Below are positions 10,639 to 21,979 of a stretch of DNA of 64,000 nt, in pieces; position 1 is the stretch's first letter, and the number at the start of each line of letters is the position of its first letter. Below the pieces are notes generated by a model that made no database searches, had not been told where the DNA came from, and saw only the letters and a program-made list of their open reading frames with translations. The stretch is from positions 70,840,696 through 70,904,695 of the forward strand of contig JALGQZ010000003.1 in NCBI GenBank assembly GCA_023105745.1. The letters are read 5' to 3'. Made by a program: the position numbers and the translations under genes. This stretch comes from Austropuccinia psidii (taxonomy: Eukaryota > Basidiomycota > Pucciniomycetes > Pucciniales > Sphaerophragmiaceae).

Positions 10639-12476
10639 TGTAAGGTGTGGATATGAAACTTTGATTAAAAATCAAGTACTTTTCCTGTCCTCAAAATTTG
10701 TATAAGGTAAAAATCAATTAAAAATAGTATGAAATATTATTTTTAAGAGAAAACACGCCAATTCTATTGTTTATAACTTTATTAGTATAAAACAATAATA
10801 TTATAAAAATTTATTGTTTTACCAACAATAAAAATTTATCCAAAAAATACTCTACAAGAGATATTTTAAGGCTACAAAAGAAATTTCTTCAAGAGCAATT
10901 TCAATTGGAATTAATTGAGCAAAGAACTGCAAGCAATTAATTAAAGAACAAAGTCTTTAAAAAGAATATTAAAGAGAAAACACACCCAAAAGTGACCAGA
11001 GTGAATTTGGAAACAAAGTGACAAAGTTAACAGTGATGAAAGATGCTTTAATTCACTTTTGGGGTGGTTCAGGGGTAAAAATGATTATAAGAGTTACAAA
11101 CAATGATTATAATGATTTTTTCACGTGGTTAAAAGGATTAAAATGATTTAAAAGTGGTGGTTGGAATCTTTGATTGATTGGTTTAACAGTTTTAAACTAA
11201 TTAATAAAAGGAAAAGATTCTAACATGAAGAGAAAAGTGGGGCAAAGAAGACATTCTTTTATAGCCATCAATTCTCTTACTCCAAAAGTAAAATTTACTC
11301 TTGTCAGTCGTGAAAAACAGTCTGACAACAGAAAAGCCAATTATGACATCATTGAACCCTGGTTTAGGCCAAAAAGGGCTGGTTTAAGCCATTTTTAGCC
11401 ATTTTTAGCCATTTTAGACCCTTAAATCAGCCATTACTATAGCAATACCAGGCCTAGAGCCTTCAAAACACGTCAGAATGTGTGTCAGAGGCGTAGAAAC
11501 CAGTTAAAACTGTTTTTATTATGATTGTTTTATCTTAAGGGTAGTTTTACCTTCTTGGCAACAGCTAAAACTACCCCAGTTGGTATCAAAACCTCATCAT
11601 CAATTGAGTCCACAGACCCTGTAACTCAATTCCAGGCCAAAAGTGATAAACTTTTGCGTGAATTTTGACATCCCACGCCTGTCAGCAAGGATTTTGGGGG
11701 TCTAGCTCCCCCTTAGAGCTGGAGTTCCTTTTCCCCCCCAATTTTAATCTTTCCAATTTATTTTTCCTTTAATTCCTCATCATGTATTATACTTATAATT
11801 TACATATGTAATTCAATTCAATTGTACAGTACAATACAGTAATAATTGACACCTCATATGTAAATTAAAGTTCACTTATGTAATACACGCGCACATTTTG
11901 ACATTTCAATTGAATTCAATTGAAAATACTTCAATTCCTCATAACTTCTAAACTAAACACAACACCTCAATTTTAACACAAAAATTGATGGTTAACACCA
12001 CATGTGGTGTGAATTAAATTAAAGTTTTGAGGATTTTCAACTTTTGTATTGAAAATACTAAAAACTTAATTTAAGCTTATTTAGAGTTGAGTTACAAGAA
12101 TTTCACTCAGAGGTGACCCCACCTGATTTTTTATGAGGAATCCAATGGTGAAATAAAATTTATATGTTTATTTATTGGATAAAAAGTTATAATGAATTTT
12201 ATTTAACTTTTTTCCAAATTTATTTATTTTTTCACAATTTTGTTAAAATTTCTTTTTTACTTAAATTTTTCAAGTATAAATGTAATTTTATATTTACAAA
12301 ATTTAAAGTAATTTTATTTTTAAGTTATAATTAATTTTTTATTTTTAATATAATTTTATATTTATATTTTTTATTTTTATTTTAATAATATAAATAAATT
12401 TATTTTATTTATATTAATATGTTATTTTTTATATTTGTGGTCTTTTGGGTATATGAAATTACCTCTAAGGCTCACA
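10639..12476 (-). mobile_element. Family 3 solo LTR, C subtype (1838 bp)
   Basis: On the plus strand it reads TGTAAGGTGTGGATATG...CTCTAAGGCTCACA, the reverse of the TGTGAGCCTTAGAGG start of Family 3. A perfect duplication GCAAG flanks it at 10634-10638 and 12477-12481. It sits inside the second exon of the Zn2Cys6 gene. The C subtype shares only its ends and some internal blocks with the A subtype at 243-2162, so these are related subfamilies. Confidence 0.93.
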
Positions 12477-12855
12477 GCAAGTGTGGAGGGCCTAGTTGGG
12501 GATCTAATTGGAAGTTGAGGTGGTTGGGGGGACCTGATCACTTCATAATTGGTGGTACTGGCTTGGACTGAGGATTGTGAGGTGGATTGGATTCTTCTTT
12601 TCTGGATTTGGGTAGTCATTTCAAGCTCTTCTCTATCAATCTCATCACTGCCTTCAGCATCAGTATCAATTTCGTATTGAACCACCAAATTTCTCTTCAA
12701 TTTTCCAAGTCTTCCATCTTTTCTGGTGACGAAAATGGGAACTTCTGGGGCCACTCCAATGGAATTTCTTTGGGGGTGAATTGATCCTCCAATGGCTGCC
12801 CAGGAACCACTGGTATTATTCCATTGTTGGACACCTCTCATTCTAGATCCAGTAA

Positions 12856-12920
12856 CTGAAGAAGAAGAAATGAAAACATAGAAGTCAGTAACCCATCAAT
12901 TTTATGACCAATCAACTCAC
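12856..12920 (-). other. Intron in the Zn2Cys6 gene
   Basis: On the minus strand GTGAGT-like donor (GTGAGTTGAT) at 12920, branch sequence TTACTGACTT and acceptor TTCTTCTTCAG ending at 12856. Splicing joins the two exon frames without a stop. Length 65 bp is typical for fungi. Confidence 0.75.
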
Positions 12921-13341
12921 AATTGGAGTGACCAGAGGTGGCATCAGAGGTGGGAAGTTCATCAACGGGAGCTTCCAATCCAAATCTTCCACCCTTCTTG
13001 ATGCTGCTCCATAATCTTTTGGCATTTTCAGGAAAGCTATAGTGGGCTTGGGAACAATTTATTTTTCCAAGATTGCAAAATTGACACCTGGTGGACCTAG
13101 CAGTACCAGATTCCACACAAGGAATCCCTTTCCTCTTACAATTGGTGCAGAGTTGTTCAATAACTCTGACAGATTTAAAACCATTATAGGTTTTCTTGAT
13201 GTCCCAAATTTCTGTAGGGGCCATACTCTCTTCAGAAAGCTCCCTCAAGCTATCAGAAACACCAGGACCATAAAGTACAGAAGGTGGGGAATCAGAGTGA
13301 TTGGAATCACAAAGGGAAGTCAGCCTTGAACTCATCTTCAA

Positions 13342-13849
13342 GTCAAAATTTCAAATTCAAGACCAAGAGAATCATGGACAATTGCAAGTCAGCAAGGCAT
13401 TTATGGCAATTGACCAGTCAAGGAGGGGATAAGAAGAAAGACATTCAAGAAGAAATCAAGAGCAAAAAGAAAAAACTGCTTCAAATGGCCCGATTGGCCA
13501 ATTTCATGAATTTATACACTTTGGCACAAATGGCCATATCAGACCTCAAAACTTCAAAATAGCTCAGTTTTATCATTTTTTATCAAAATATGCATAATTA
13601 TGCATATTGGCAAATTTGCGCATTTTGCGCACTTTTGCGCAAAAGGCCCCTTTATCTTGTCAGAAGGCTTCAAAAGGTCTTTTTGGCCAATTTCATCATA
13701 ATTGCACATTTGTGCACTTTGTGCATTTTGCGCAAAAATGCACAAAATGGCCAGAACACTTTATAAGGCCATTTTTTCATCATTAATCAAATTTTTTCAA
13801 TTTTTTCACCAATATATGCCATTATGGCATATATGCGCATTTGCGCACA
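13342..13849. repeat. Region upstream of the Zn2Cys6 gene with TGCGCA motifs
   Basis: No credible gene. From about 13594 to 13849 it contains many TGCGCA, TGCACA and TTTTGCGC words (for example TTTGCGCATTTTGCGCAC). They resemble the arrays in the long Family 1 LTRs at 46553-46630 and 57660-57806. It ends abruptly where the antisense Family 1 copy starts. Confidence 0.5.
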
Positions 13850-14577
13850 GAATACATCCAAATATTGGTGATAAGCAGGAGGGACTACCTTCAACACAGT
13901 TTCAATTTCTTCTGGCTCTTCCTCCTCATCCCACTGCTCCTCCAGGGAGGCATTAAAAGACTAGGGAGGAAGGTCCATATCCCCCTGAAAGAGATGAAGT
14001 GAAGATATGGCAACATCTTCACCAAAATCCTTTATCTCTTTGAAGACTTAATCTCTTAATGGAAGTAATGACTGAGAGGGAATTATGGAAGGGGTATGGA
14101 CAGAAGAAGGAAGGGAAGGTGTCTTAAGCTCACCAACCAGAGCAACACTGTTGACAGCAGTGGCCAAGTCATTACTAGCAGAAGGAATAATACCACTAGA
14201 ATCCTTATGATTAGAATCATAGGTGATCAATCCATTTTTTCAATAAATAATGGGATTAAAACGGTAAAGCAAATCATAACCCAATATCAGGTCTTCTCCC
14301 TTGGGTGAATCTATGATAAAGAAGTCCCATTCAAAGCTTGGGAAGGAAGGCAGGTCAACTACCCACTTGGTATAATGAGTGATGAACAAGGCAGGGGATT
14401 CATTAGAATCCAGAATGAAAAGAGGAATCTTTTCAGGGAGCTCTGACATAGTCAATGAGTACTGGAGAACAAAATTCTTTGCAATAAAAGAGTTTGTAGC
14501 ACCAGAGTCAATGAGAATACTATAAAAAATATCAGAGATAGAAGAAAAAATAAGAAACTTTAAAGATTTCTTGAAAC
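13850..14577 (-). pseudogene. Family 1 protease and pre-RT linker (copy 2)
   Basis: The minus strand encodes LIDSGATNSFIAKN (Asp-Ser-Gly-Ala at 14498-14509), FEWDFFIIDSPKGEDLILGYD and the acidic linker before reverse transcriptase. A stop (TAT then TGA-type interruption near 14240) and a loss of frame near 14048 break it. The end at 13850 corresponds to about 6770 of copy 1. Confidence 0.82.
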
Positions 14578-16009
14578 TAGTATTCAGAGTGCACAATTGT
14601 GCTCTTGAAGGAAATAAGTGAGAACCATTGAACACATAATGATCCCCACTCAGTCTTTTCCCTTATTGCTAGGGAAGCCTCTTGATGATGACCCAGGCTT
14701 GTTCTGAGGTCTCTTGAAGCATTTTTCAATTGGGTGTTTCCACCACAATAAGTAAACAACCCCTCTTTAATCCTCCTCTCCTTTTCAGAACTGATTAATT
14801 TATTGTCCTTATTGAGGAGAGCAGCATGAGGTTTGTCCTTTGAAGATTGGAACTGCTTGCCCTCCTTGTTCTTCTTCTGGTGAGGCCTCTTTGAAGATGA
14901 GTTTTGAGGAGGCCTAGATTGATTGGATCCAATGACAGGAGGCTTCTTTTCTTGATTTCCACCCTTTTCTTTTTGCCTCTCATGATACCTTGTGTCTAAC
15001 TCTAAAGTGACATCCATAAGTTCTTGAAGAGTATCAAAGGTTCCAGGGTGAGAAGCCAACTGAACCAATAATCTTGATTCCAATCCTCTTCTGTAAACAT
15101 GGATACAAGCTCTTTCACCTCAATCTCCAATTCTTGACATTAAGCTTCTGAAATCTGCAATGTACAAGGATACATGACCACTTTCCTTCATCGTCACATT
15201 GTTCAACTCTTGTTCAGCTTTCCTGACTTCATTGGGGTCACCAAACAGAGTGAATAATTGAGTTTCAAATAATGGCCAATTATTGAGGAGATAAGAAGGG
15301 TCTTCATTGGAAATATTTCAGAGATAGGGTTCAATCCACTTTCCAGCTCTACCAGTGAGAAAAGAAGTTGAGTAAAGAACTTTCTTCCTGTCAGAGAAGA
15401 AATTTGCTGGATTGTTATGGAAGATTAATTGACAGGATTGGATAAATCCTCTCAATTTATGAGCTTGAGTACCATCATAAGAATCAGGTGCCTTCATGGA
15501 TGGAGTCTTGAAAGCAGGGGCCTTGGAATTGTCTCTGGGAGCAACTGCTTGAGTGAGTTGCCACATGAATTGAGTCATCTGCTCCATCATCTTGAGGAGA
15601 CTTGGATTAGTTTGAGAGACAAGAGGTTGACTAGAAAGGGCTAGATTAGACCCCTGAGGCACCTCTGGAGCATTTGCAAGGCATCTGCCACTTCAGTTTC
15701 CCCAGAATCTTCCTCTTCCACAGACTCTTCCCCCTCTTCATCTTCAACTTCCCCTTGTCTTGCTCTTGCACCTTCAGATATGCCAGGGTAGCCACCCAAA
15801 AAGTCCAGAAAAAGATCTTGATCTTCTAGATTTCATTCCACCTCTTCTTGAGGGTGCTGCTCCTTCCATTGGTGGTCCTCTGTCCAAGTTTTCACTCAGT
15901 TGATGAAATGATGGTGTGCGGGCAAGAGGAGCCCTTGCTGTAGGAGTAAGAACAGCTTGAATTCTTTGGGATCTAGTATTCTTGGCTGGGGGACTATGCT
16001 GAACTGGAA
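14578..16009 (-). pseudogene. Family 1 gag (copy 2), broken
   Basis: The minus strand encodes the same gag as at 4701, including SLLKMMEQMTQFMWQLTQAV, APDSYDGTQAHKLRGFIQSC, STSFLTGRAGKWIEPYL and LDTRYHERQKEKGG. The start codon seems to have changed from ATG to ATT near 16005. Several frame changes separate the readable blocks (15662-15318 and 15083-14577). The nucleocapsid finger is degenerate (LFTYCGGNTQLKN). Confidence 0.82.
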
Positions 16010-16718
16010 TTTTGAATAAAAATGAAATAAAACTTGATGGTATGAGAAAAGTAATCAGAACTGGGCCAAATACATCACAATTAAAATCTTGATGAATCTT
16101 GAGGAATCAATTCAAATCTTGAGGTGAAATCAAATTCAGTCAACAGTCAAATCAATTTAAACAATCAACAATCAATTCAAATCAAATATCAATAATCAAT
16201 CAATCAATAAATCAGTGTCTTCAATATGAAATCAAGGTCTTGAGGAATCAATCAATTAATTTAAAATCTTCAGAAATCAATTCAATATCTTGATGAGTCA
16301 AAATCAGTCAATAATCAAAATCAATTCTTGAGGATCAATAAAATATCTTGAGAATTCAAAGTCAATCAATCCAATCCAAATGAAAAATCCTGAATCACTG
16401 AACCAATAAACACAATGAATCCCAAGGAATAATCCAATCAATTAAACCAATAAATAACTCCTAAAAGAACCTGAATAAGAACACAGAAAAAATTGATTTG
16501 ATAAAATGAAATGAAGTGAATGAAATGGTCAGCAATGAATAAGAAAGGAGAAAAAATCAATTTCATATGAATGAAATGAATGAGATGAAATTGATGAGAG
16601 ACAAAAATCATGATCATTAGAAATCATTAAACCATAAAAGAGATCATAATTGATGAATGAGAGAAAATGAATATAAATGAATGAAAAGAAAGAATCAAAC
16701 ATGAGCTAATTAATTTAA
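16010..16718 (-). other. Family 1 leader and primer-binding site (copy 2)
   Basis: Antisense version of the TTGATT/TCAAGA leader, seen on the plus strand as AATCAA and TCTTGA repeats. Directly next to the LTR, the minus-strand sequence TAAATTAATT (16708-16717) is complementary to the putative transcript start GAATTAATTTA in this copy's LTR (17090-17099). No gene is visible. Confidence 0.55.
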
Positions 16719-17479
16719 TGTCACCGGGGCTCTTCAAAGTGAAGTGGGCCTGGCACTCAGTAAACTGGGACTCACTTATGGAGGGCTCAAAGATATGATA
16801 AGAAGGGATACACTTAAGAGTGTTAAAGATGAATTACTAAAAGAATAAATATAAGAAAGAAGCAACAAAAGAATAAGAATAAAAAGTAGAAGAGCCAACC
16901 ACAAACAAGTCCAAGTCCACTGTTTCAACCTGTCATAATGGAAAGAGAAGGGTTAATAAGGATATGGCCACCCAACTCATACTGTACAGGCAAAGAAAGA
17001 AATGCAAAGACTAACTTAAAATCAAATAATTATGATACCCAAAATAAGGATAAGAATCATTATAAAATAATAAATAAACTAAATTAATTCACTGGGGAAA
17101 AGTCCCCACGGGGGAGAAAGAGGGGCTGGTATATGTGAGAAACACCAGCCCTGATCCAGAGGAAGAATTTTCATGAGAGGATTGAATTATTGAATTGAGT
17201 CTGTCCAATACAGGTCCTGTACAGCTGTACAGAACCGGTACAAGAGGTGTGGTGTATTTGAGTGATCATACAGTTTCATGCTGGTGTATTGAAACTGTAT
17301 TGGGTGAATCCAACCTGTACAGGTACTGACAGGCTGTATTGAGGTACCAAGCTGTATGCATGTTTCAGAATGAAGATTGCTGAAACTGAATGCTGATTGC
17401 AAATGCTGGATCTGCTGATTTGAGGTGTTTGAGTGAGTATGTGAATGATTACCCTTACCCCTGGTGAGTGGTTGTTACA
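16719..17479 (-). repeat. Family 1 5' LTR of copy 2 (761 bp, diverged)
   Basis: On the plus strand it runs from TGTCACCGGGGCTCTTC to GTTGTTACA, matching the reversed ends of other Family 1 LTRs with changes. It carries the GGGGAAAAGTCCCC hairpin region and many CTGTAT/ATACAG words at 17200-17350. Confidence 0.78.
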
Positions 17480-18695
17480 AAGAGCTACTTAGACTCTTGT
17501 AACCATGTCAATTCTTAATGAATTTCCATGTATAGACCCTAAAAGAGTAATTAAAACCCTTTTTGGACTTTTATCCATTGATTTACCTCATAGCAACCTG
17601 TTAAACACTGATATTTGCAATTCTAAATAGAAATGAGGTAAAAACTTCAAAACTTCATTAAAAATACAATTATTAATGAATCCCTCTGAAAATTTCAGGA
17701 CAAATGGAAAACTGTATTATATACGATAAATCAAAAAAAGAATTATAGTTTTACTAAAAAAATTAAAATCTTTACTTACAGTCCATTTTGGACTATTCTT
17801 CGTGGAACACTGAATCTTCAAAAATTCACATGATTACAACCTGTGATGAAATTGCCAATAAAATTGATAGATTTAATAAATAAGTGATTATTTTGAAATA
17901 AAAAGAAGATTTAAAGATGTTACTCCTTTTATTCTTAACCATATTGGGGTTGGTAGTCATGTAAAAGCATCAATTAAGTAATTATGATAATCTTACGTGA
18001 CAAGAGATGATGCAACCATAATCCAAAAGGGTTTATTGTTTTCTCACTGAATGCTTTTTCAGTTTGCTCCATGGCACGCCTCTGTGAGCTGTTGTTGACT
18101 TAAAAGAGGCCTCCTCTTACTGTTTTTTCCAAGAATCATCTTATTATCCATTTATATCATTGTTACCAACAAGTAAGTATTAGTTAAAACTATTCTTAGG
18201 TGTTTTAATTTATTCAGAATCAATCAGAAAGACGTTAAATCATAGAATCCAACTATATATTTTTGGAATCCTGCTATAAATCATTTTGATCACTTAAATC
18301 CCCAATTCTACGTCAAATTTCTCTATTTATATCATTCAATAAGTTCTTTGGAGTATAAGTGAGTCATTTATCTTTAGTTCTTAAATTTTTTCTCTAAAAT
18401 TAGTTTTCTTCAAGAATCATCTTTATAATTATTCTTGCAAAAGATAATTATATATTAAAATAATTTTATTATTTTAGTAAAAGAAGTTTTTATTATTAAA
18501 TTCTTCTTGTAATTCAATCTTGTAGACAATTATTGCTCACTGTTAAAGTCACTAGTAGTGTTTAACAAGTGAAATGAATAATTCTTTAATTGTTTAATTG
18601 TGGCTATAATAATATCTTATTTTATTTCATAAGAACAGACATAGTACTATTGATTAATAGTAATATTATCATCAGTTTCATAGTCAAATCTTACA
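17480..18695 (+). mobile_element. Family 3 LTR, 3' two-thirds only
   Basis: The sequence matches 945-2162 of the first solo LTR, starting at AGCTACTTAGACTC and ending CAAATCTTACA at 18695. It lacks the first 700 or so bases because the Family 1 insertion and an associated deletion removed them. The five bases after it, CAACA at 18696-18700, would be the right target duplication in the Family 3 C-type LTR it entered. Confidence 0.85.
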
Positions 18696-19213
18696 CAACA
18701 CCTCAATTTCAACAACAAAATTGATGGTTAACGCTACATGTGGTGTGAATTAAGTTAAGGCTTTGAGGCTTTTCATACTTTTGTGCAAAAAATACTAAAG
18801 ACTTAATTTAAGCTTATTTAGAGTTGAGTTACAAAAATTTCATCCAGAAGTGACCCCACTTTATTTTTTATAAGGAATCCAATGGTGTGATAATTTCTTT
18901 ATGTTTATTTATTGGATAAAAAGTTAGAATATATTTTATATAAATTTTCACCAAAAATATTTTAATTTCATAATTTTTATTAAAAATTCATTTTTACTTA
19001 ATTTTTACAAGTAAAAATGTATTTTCATAATTTTAAATTTTATTGTAATTTTTATTTTGAAATTATAATTAAATTTTGATTTTTAAATCTAAATTTGTAT
19101 TTATATTTCAATTTTTATTTTTATAATATAAATAAATTTATTTTATGTATATTTGTATCTTAATTTATCATTTGTGGTCTTTTGGGTATATGAAAATACC
19201 TCTAAGGCTCACA
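18696..19213 (-). repeat. Family 3 3' LTR fragment
   Basis: It matches about 11955-12476 of the C-type solo LTR, with the CACCTCAATTT block and the CTCTAAGGCTCACA end. The remainder was lost beyond the A-type LTR insertion at 18695. Confidence 0.85.
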
Positions 19214-19232
19214 TTCCCTCCCCTGAAAAAAA
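19214..19232 (-). other. Polypurine tract of the Family 3 element
   Basis: The minus strand reads TTTCAGGGGAGGGAA immediately before the LTR start TGTGAGCC. This is the expected position and composition for second-strand priming. Confidence 0.7.
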
Positions 19233-21979
19233 TATTACTTCGTAATATTGTTATTTGTAGTGTGTCTGAGCCTGCTGAGATGTTGAGTAGCTTCAGGTAT
19301 GTCTTTTTTATGGCAACCATTCATCTTCAAAAGTTGGGTCACTGTACCTGAAAAGGTATTGCCTTACTTTGTTGGTTCTCAACTTTCTTTCTTTGAGAAC
19401 TTTGGTAATTTTCTTACTACCAGATGACTCAATAGGAGGTATAGCTTGGGGAACTTTATTCCTCAAGTGATATTTGCAAAATCACTAGATTTATATGGCT
19501 TTATCAAGCTCACTGGAAATGTAGGATTTGTATTGCTAAGTTCTTCAGATAACTCTACTTCAACAGCCTTTTCTCCATGGAGGGCCCTAATAACAAAAGG
19601 TCCTGAAATGCAGTCTTTCAGTTTTTTACATTCTTTGATGTTATTGAAGTTAGTGGTGGATACAAGAGCTAAATCCCCCACATTGAAGTATGGAGTTTCA
19701 TGTGATTTATCCCATTTTCCCTTAGCATTTGAAAAAGAATCTTCCATGCACCTTACTGCATTCTTTCTAGCTTTGTTTAGCATTCCCTTGAAGCTAGCAT
19801 CTGTGGGATGTTTTTCAATCAAATCTTTCCTCAAGGATCACTTTTCTAGGATAGCAGTAGTTTTATTGGTACTGGCATGGATTGATGTTTTATATGCTAA
19901 TTTCAGTGCTGGCAACAGAGTACACCAATCATGGGTAAATCCATCACAATCTTTGAATTCAAGGCCATATGCACAAAATCTTCTTACCATTTCCTCTGAG
20001 GTCTGGATCATCCTTTCAGCCAGACCATCAGTTTGTGGGTGTTAGGCTGTAGAGAAAGACAGCTTAGTGCCAAATAATTGCTGAAGATTTGTCCATAGTG
20101 CTGAAGTGAATTTGGGATCCCTGTCACTAATGATATTTGCAAATATGCCAGTCCATGAAGCTACTCTATTCCATATCAGAAGAGCTGTATCCAGGGCTGT
20201 ATCATCTTTGTGACATGGTAAAAAGATTAGAGTTTTACTGAATCTGTCTACAATCACTAGGCTAGCATTATAACTTCTGTCACCTCCTGGTGGTAGGCCA
20301 GTTACCCAATCCATATTAACAATTTCCCAAGGTCTGCTGGGTTCTTGGATTTTGATCATATTTTCAAGTCTCTTACCAGTGGATTTATTTGCCTTTTGGC
20401 ATCTGTAACAGGTTTTGCAATACTCTGCAACATCCGTCTGCCAAATTAGCCACCATATGCAGGTCTTTCCTTTTTGTCTTGTTCTGTCTTCAGAAATATG
20501 TCCTTGAAAGGGGCTGTCATGGCATTCTTTTAGTACAAGATTGATTAATGACCTGTCCAAACTGTCATGACACATGTGTGCTTGGTCCTGTGGTAAATTA
20601 TACCATTCAGTAGGTGAAATCTTCCTTCATCATAAGCTTTCTTCCAAACTTCATCCAAGGCATTTATTAGAGAGTTTTCTTTACAGTCTTTGTTTAAACA
20701 GTCATTTTAAATACTGTGTCTTTGTCACACAATTTATAAAGTGGTCTTGCTATGGATGCAAAATCTTTAATGTGTTGCCTGTGATATCCTTTAAAACCTA
20801 AAAATGACTGAATTTACTTTTTTTTCTGAGGCATGGGTTTCAGAAATACTGTTGCAACTTTCTTTTTGTCAATTCCAAGGGACAAACCAGATACAACATG
20901 TCCTAGTGATTTAAGTTCTTTAAATCCAAAATAAAATTTATTCAAAGAGATTTTCACGTTCACTCATTGAATTTTTGTCAAAGCTCTGGACAATTTGTAC
21001 AGGTGCTCTTCCCAAGTCTTGGAACAGACAATAATGTCATCAATGTAAATGATTAACCATCCCTCTGAAAGTTCTTCAGGGAAGATTTCATTCATCATTC
21101 TTTGGAAGTGTGAAGGTGCATTTTTGATACCAAAGGGCATTCTTAAATATTAATACACTCCACAATAAACAATAATTCTCAAATATTTTCTTGCTCTTGG
21201 TGTCACCACATTTTGATGGAATTTTTTAAGGGAATCCATAGTGGTTATATACACTGCTTGAGATGTTTGAGTAAGGGAAATTTGGATTTTTGGTATTGGG
21301 TACCTATCTGGAACAGTGTAAGTCTTCAGAGCTCTAAAGCCTCCAGCAATTCTGGATTCTCCATTGTGCCATGCCACTATGACTTGTGTAGTTATTTCTA
21401 CTTCTTCATTATGGCCAACTTTTCTTATGACACCAAGGTCTAGAAGCTCTTTGATATGAGTTTCCAGAGCTTCTCTTGACTTGGGAATTGCTGGATATGC
21501 AGGTCTTCTCAAGAGTGGTGGATAAGGTCTCTCAATATTAAGAATGATGTCAACTTCATGACCAATAATTGCTCCTAGAGGTTCTTTGTCTGAAGCACAA
21601 GCTCTTTTGTGGTCATATGAACGGGAATAAAGTTCATTTTCTTGTTTATCAGTCAGATGAAGGCTTATTTAAGCCTCCCTCAACTGTTCAGATTTGAATT
21701 TTTCCAATTCGAAGTTGACTGGTGATACTTTATTTACTGTGACGCTTATTGCCTCCAATAGTAAAGGATCTGTATTTGGTTTTATAAAAATCTATCCCAT
21801 ACATGATTAAAAAGTCATTTCCCAATATAAAATGGGTACTAGAGCAGTTTTTCCATAATAGCAAATTCAACAGTGATTCTTAAAGTCCCATTAATTTGTG
21901 GGAATATGACATTGGTCTCAAAAATTCCTAATGCTTTCATTGGATTACTTGCACTATTGAATCTTATACCATCAATTGG
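19233..21979 (-). pseudogene. Family 3 pol: reverse transcriptase and integrase, RNase H missing
   Basis: The minus strand encodes the N-terminal reverse transcriptase (RRPAYPAIPKSREALETHI, DRYPIPKI) at 21512-21150, a stop at about 21148, then MPFGIKNAP and the catalytic YIDD at 21036-21047. Shortly after [16 protein letters not shown] the text jumps to the pre-integrase region near 20700, so the RNase H domain is absent. Integrase H2C2 and core (MDWVTG, SDRDPKFTS) lie at 20575-20042, ending in a TAA where a tyrosine is expected before [11 protein letters not shown]. The C-terminal domain (WDKSHETPYFNVGDLALVS, FPVSLIKPYKSSDF) is at 19834-19463. Several stops make it nonfunctional. Confidence 0.83.

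Larger units (their letters stand above)
10282..13341 (-). pseudogene. Zn2Cys6-type zinc cluster protein, split by a solo LTR
   Basis: On the minus strand the first exon (13341-12921) encodes a Ser-rich N-terminus and a cysteine array C-X2-C-X6-C-X10-C-X2-C-X6-C (CTNCKRKGIPC...CQFCNLGKINC). This fits the GAL4-type Zn2Cys6 signature, including basic residues between the second and third cysteines. A 65-bp intron (12856-12920) leads to exon 2, a Ser/Pro/Gln-rich linker that a Family 3 solo LTR interrupts at 12481. Removing the LTR and one target copy keeps the frame open into 10633-10282, which ends CTWSLPLLVFALDY. The gene therefore seems intact apart from the insertion. It converges on the Family 1 pol. 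It may be an accessory antisense gene of that element or a host gene; I cannot decide from one copy. Confidence 0.7.
3188..13849 (+). mobile_element. Family 1 Ty3/gypsy chromovirus, copy 1 (3' LTR missing)
   Basis: The order is 5' LTR (3188-3923), primer-binding site, long leader, gag, protease, reverse transcriptase, RNase H, integrase and chromodomain (to 9655), then an unassigned tail and a convergent Zn2Cys6 frame. The left target-site copy is ATTTA at 3183-3187. No 3' LTR is seen. The sequence is cut at about 13849, where an antisense Family 1 copy begins in its reverse transcriptase linker. No LTR end or target duplication separates the chromodomain from the convergent gene, so I provisionally keep both in one element. 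That assignment is inference. Confidence 0.7.
13850..17479 (-). mobile_element. Family 1 element copy 2, antisense and 3'-truncated
   Basis: Reading on the minus strand it has a 5' LTR (16719-17479), primer-binding site, leader, gag, protease and the linker before reverse transcriptase, then stops at about 13850. All enzymatic domains after the protease are lost. It lies inside a Family 3 LTR fragment (17480-18695), the other part of which is missing, so a deletion removed both the 3' half of this element and the left part of its target. Confidence 0.85.

Noticed and set aside
13284..13562. 92-codon plus-strand frame overlapping the start of the Zn2Cys6 gene
   Set aside because: It is Lys/Ser-rich, antisense to a convincing exon and has no recognisable motif.
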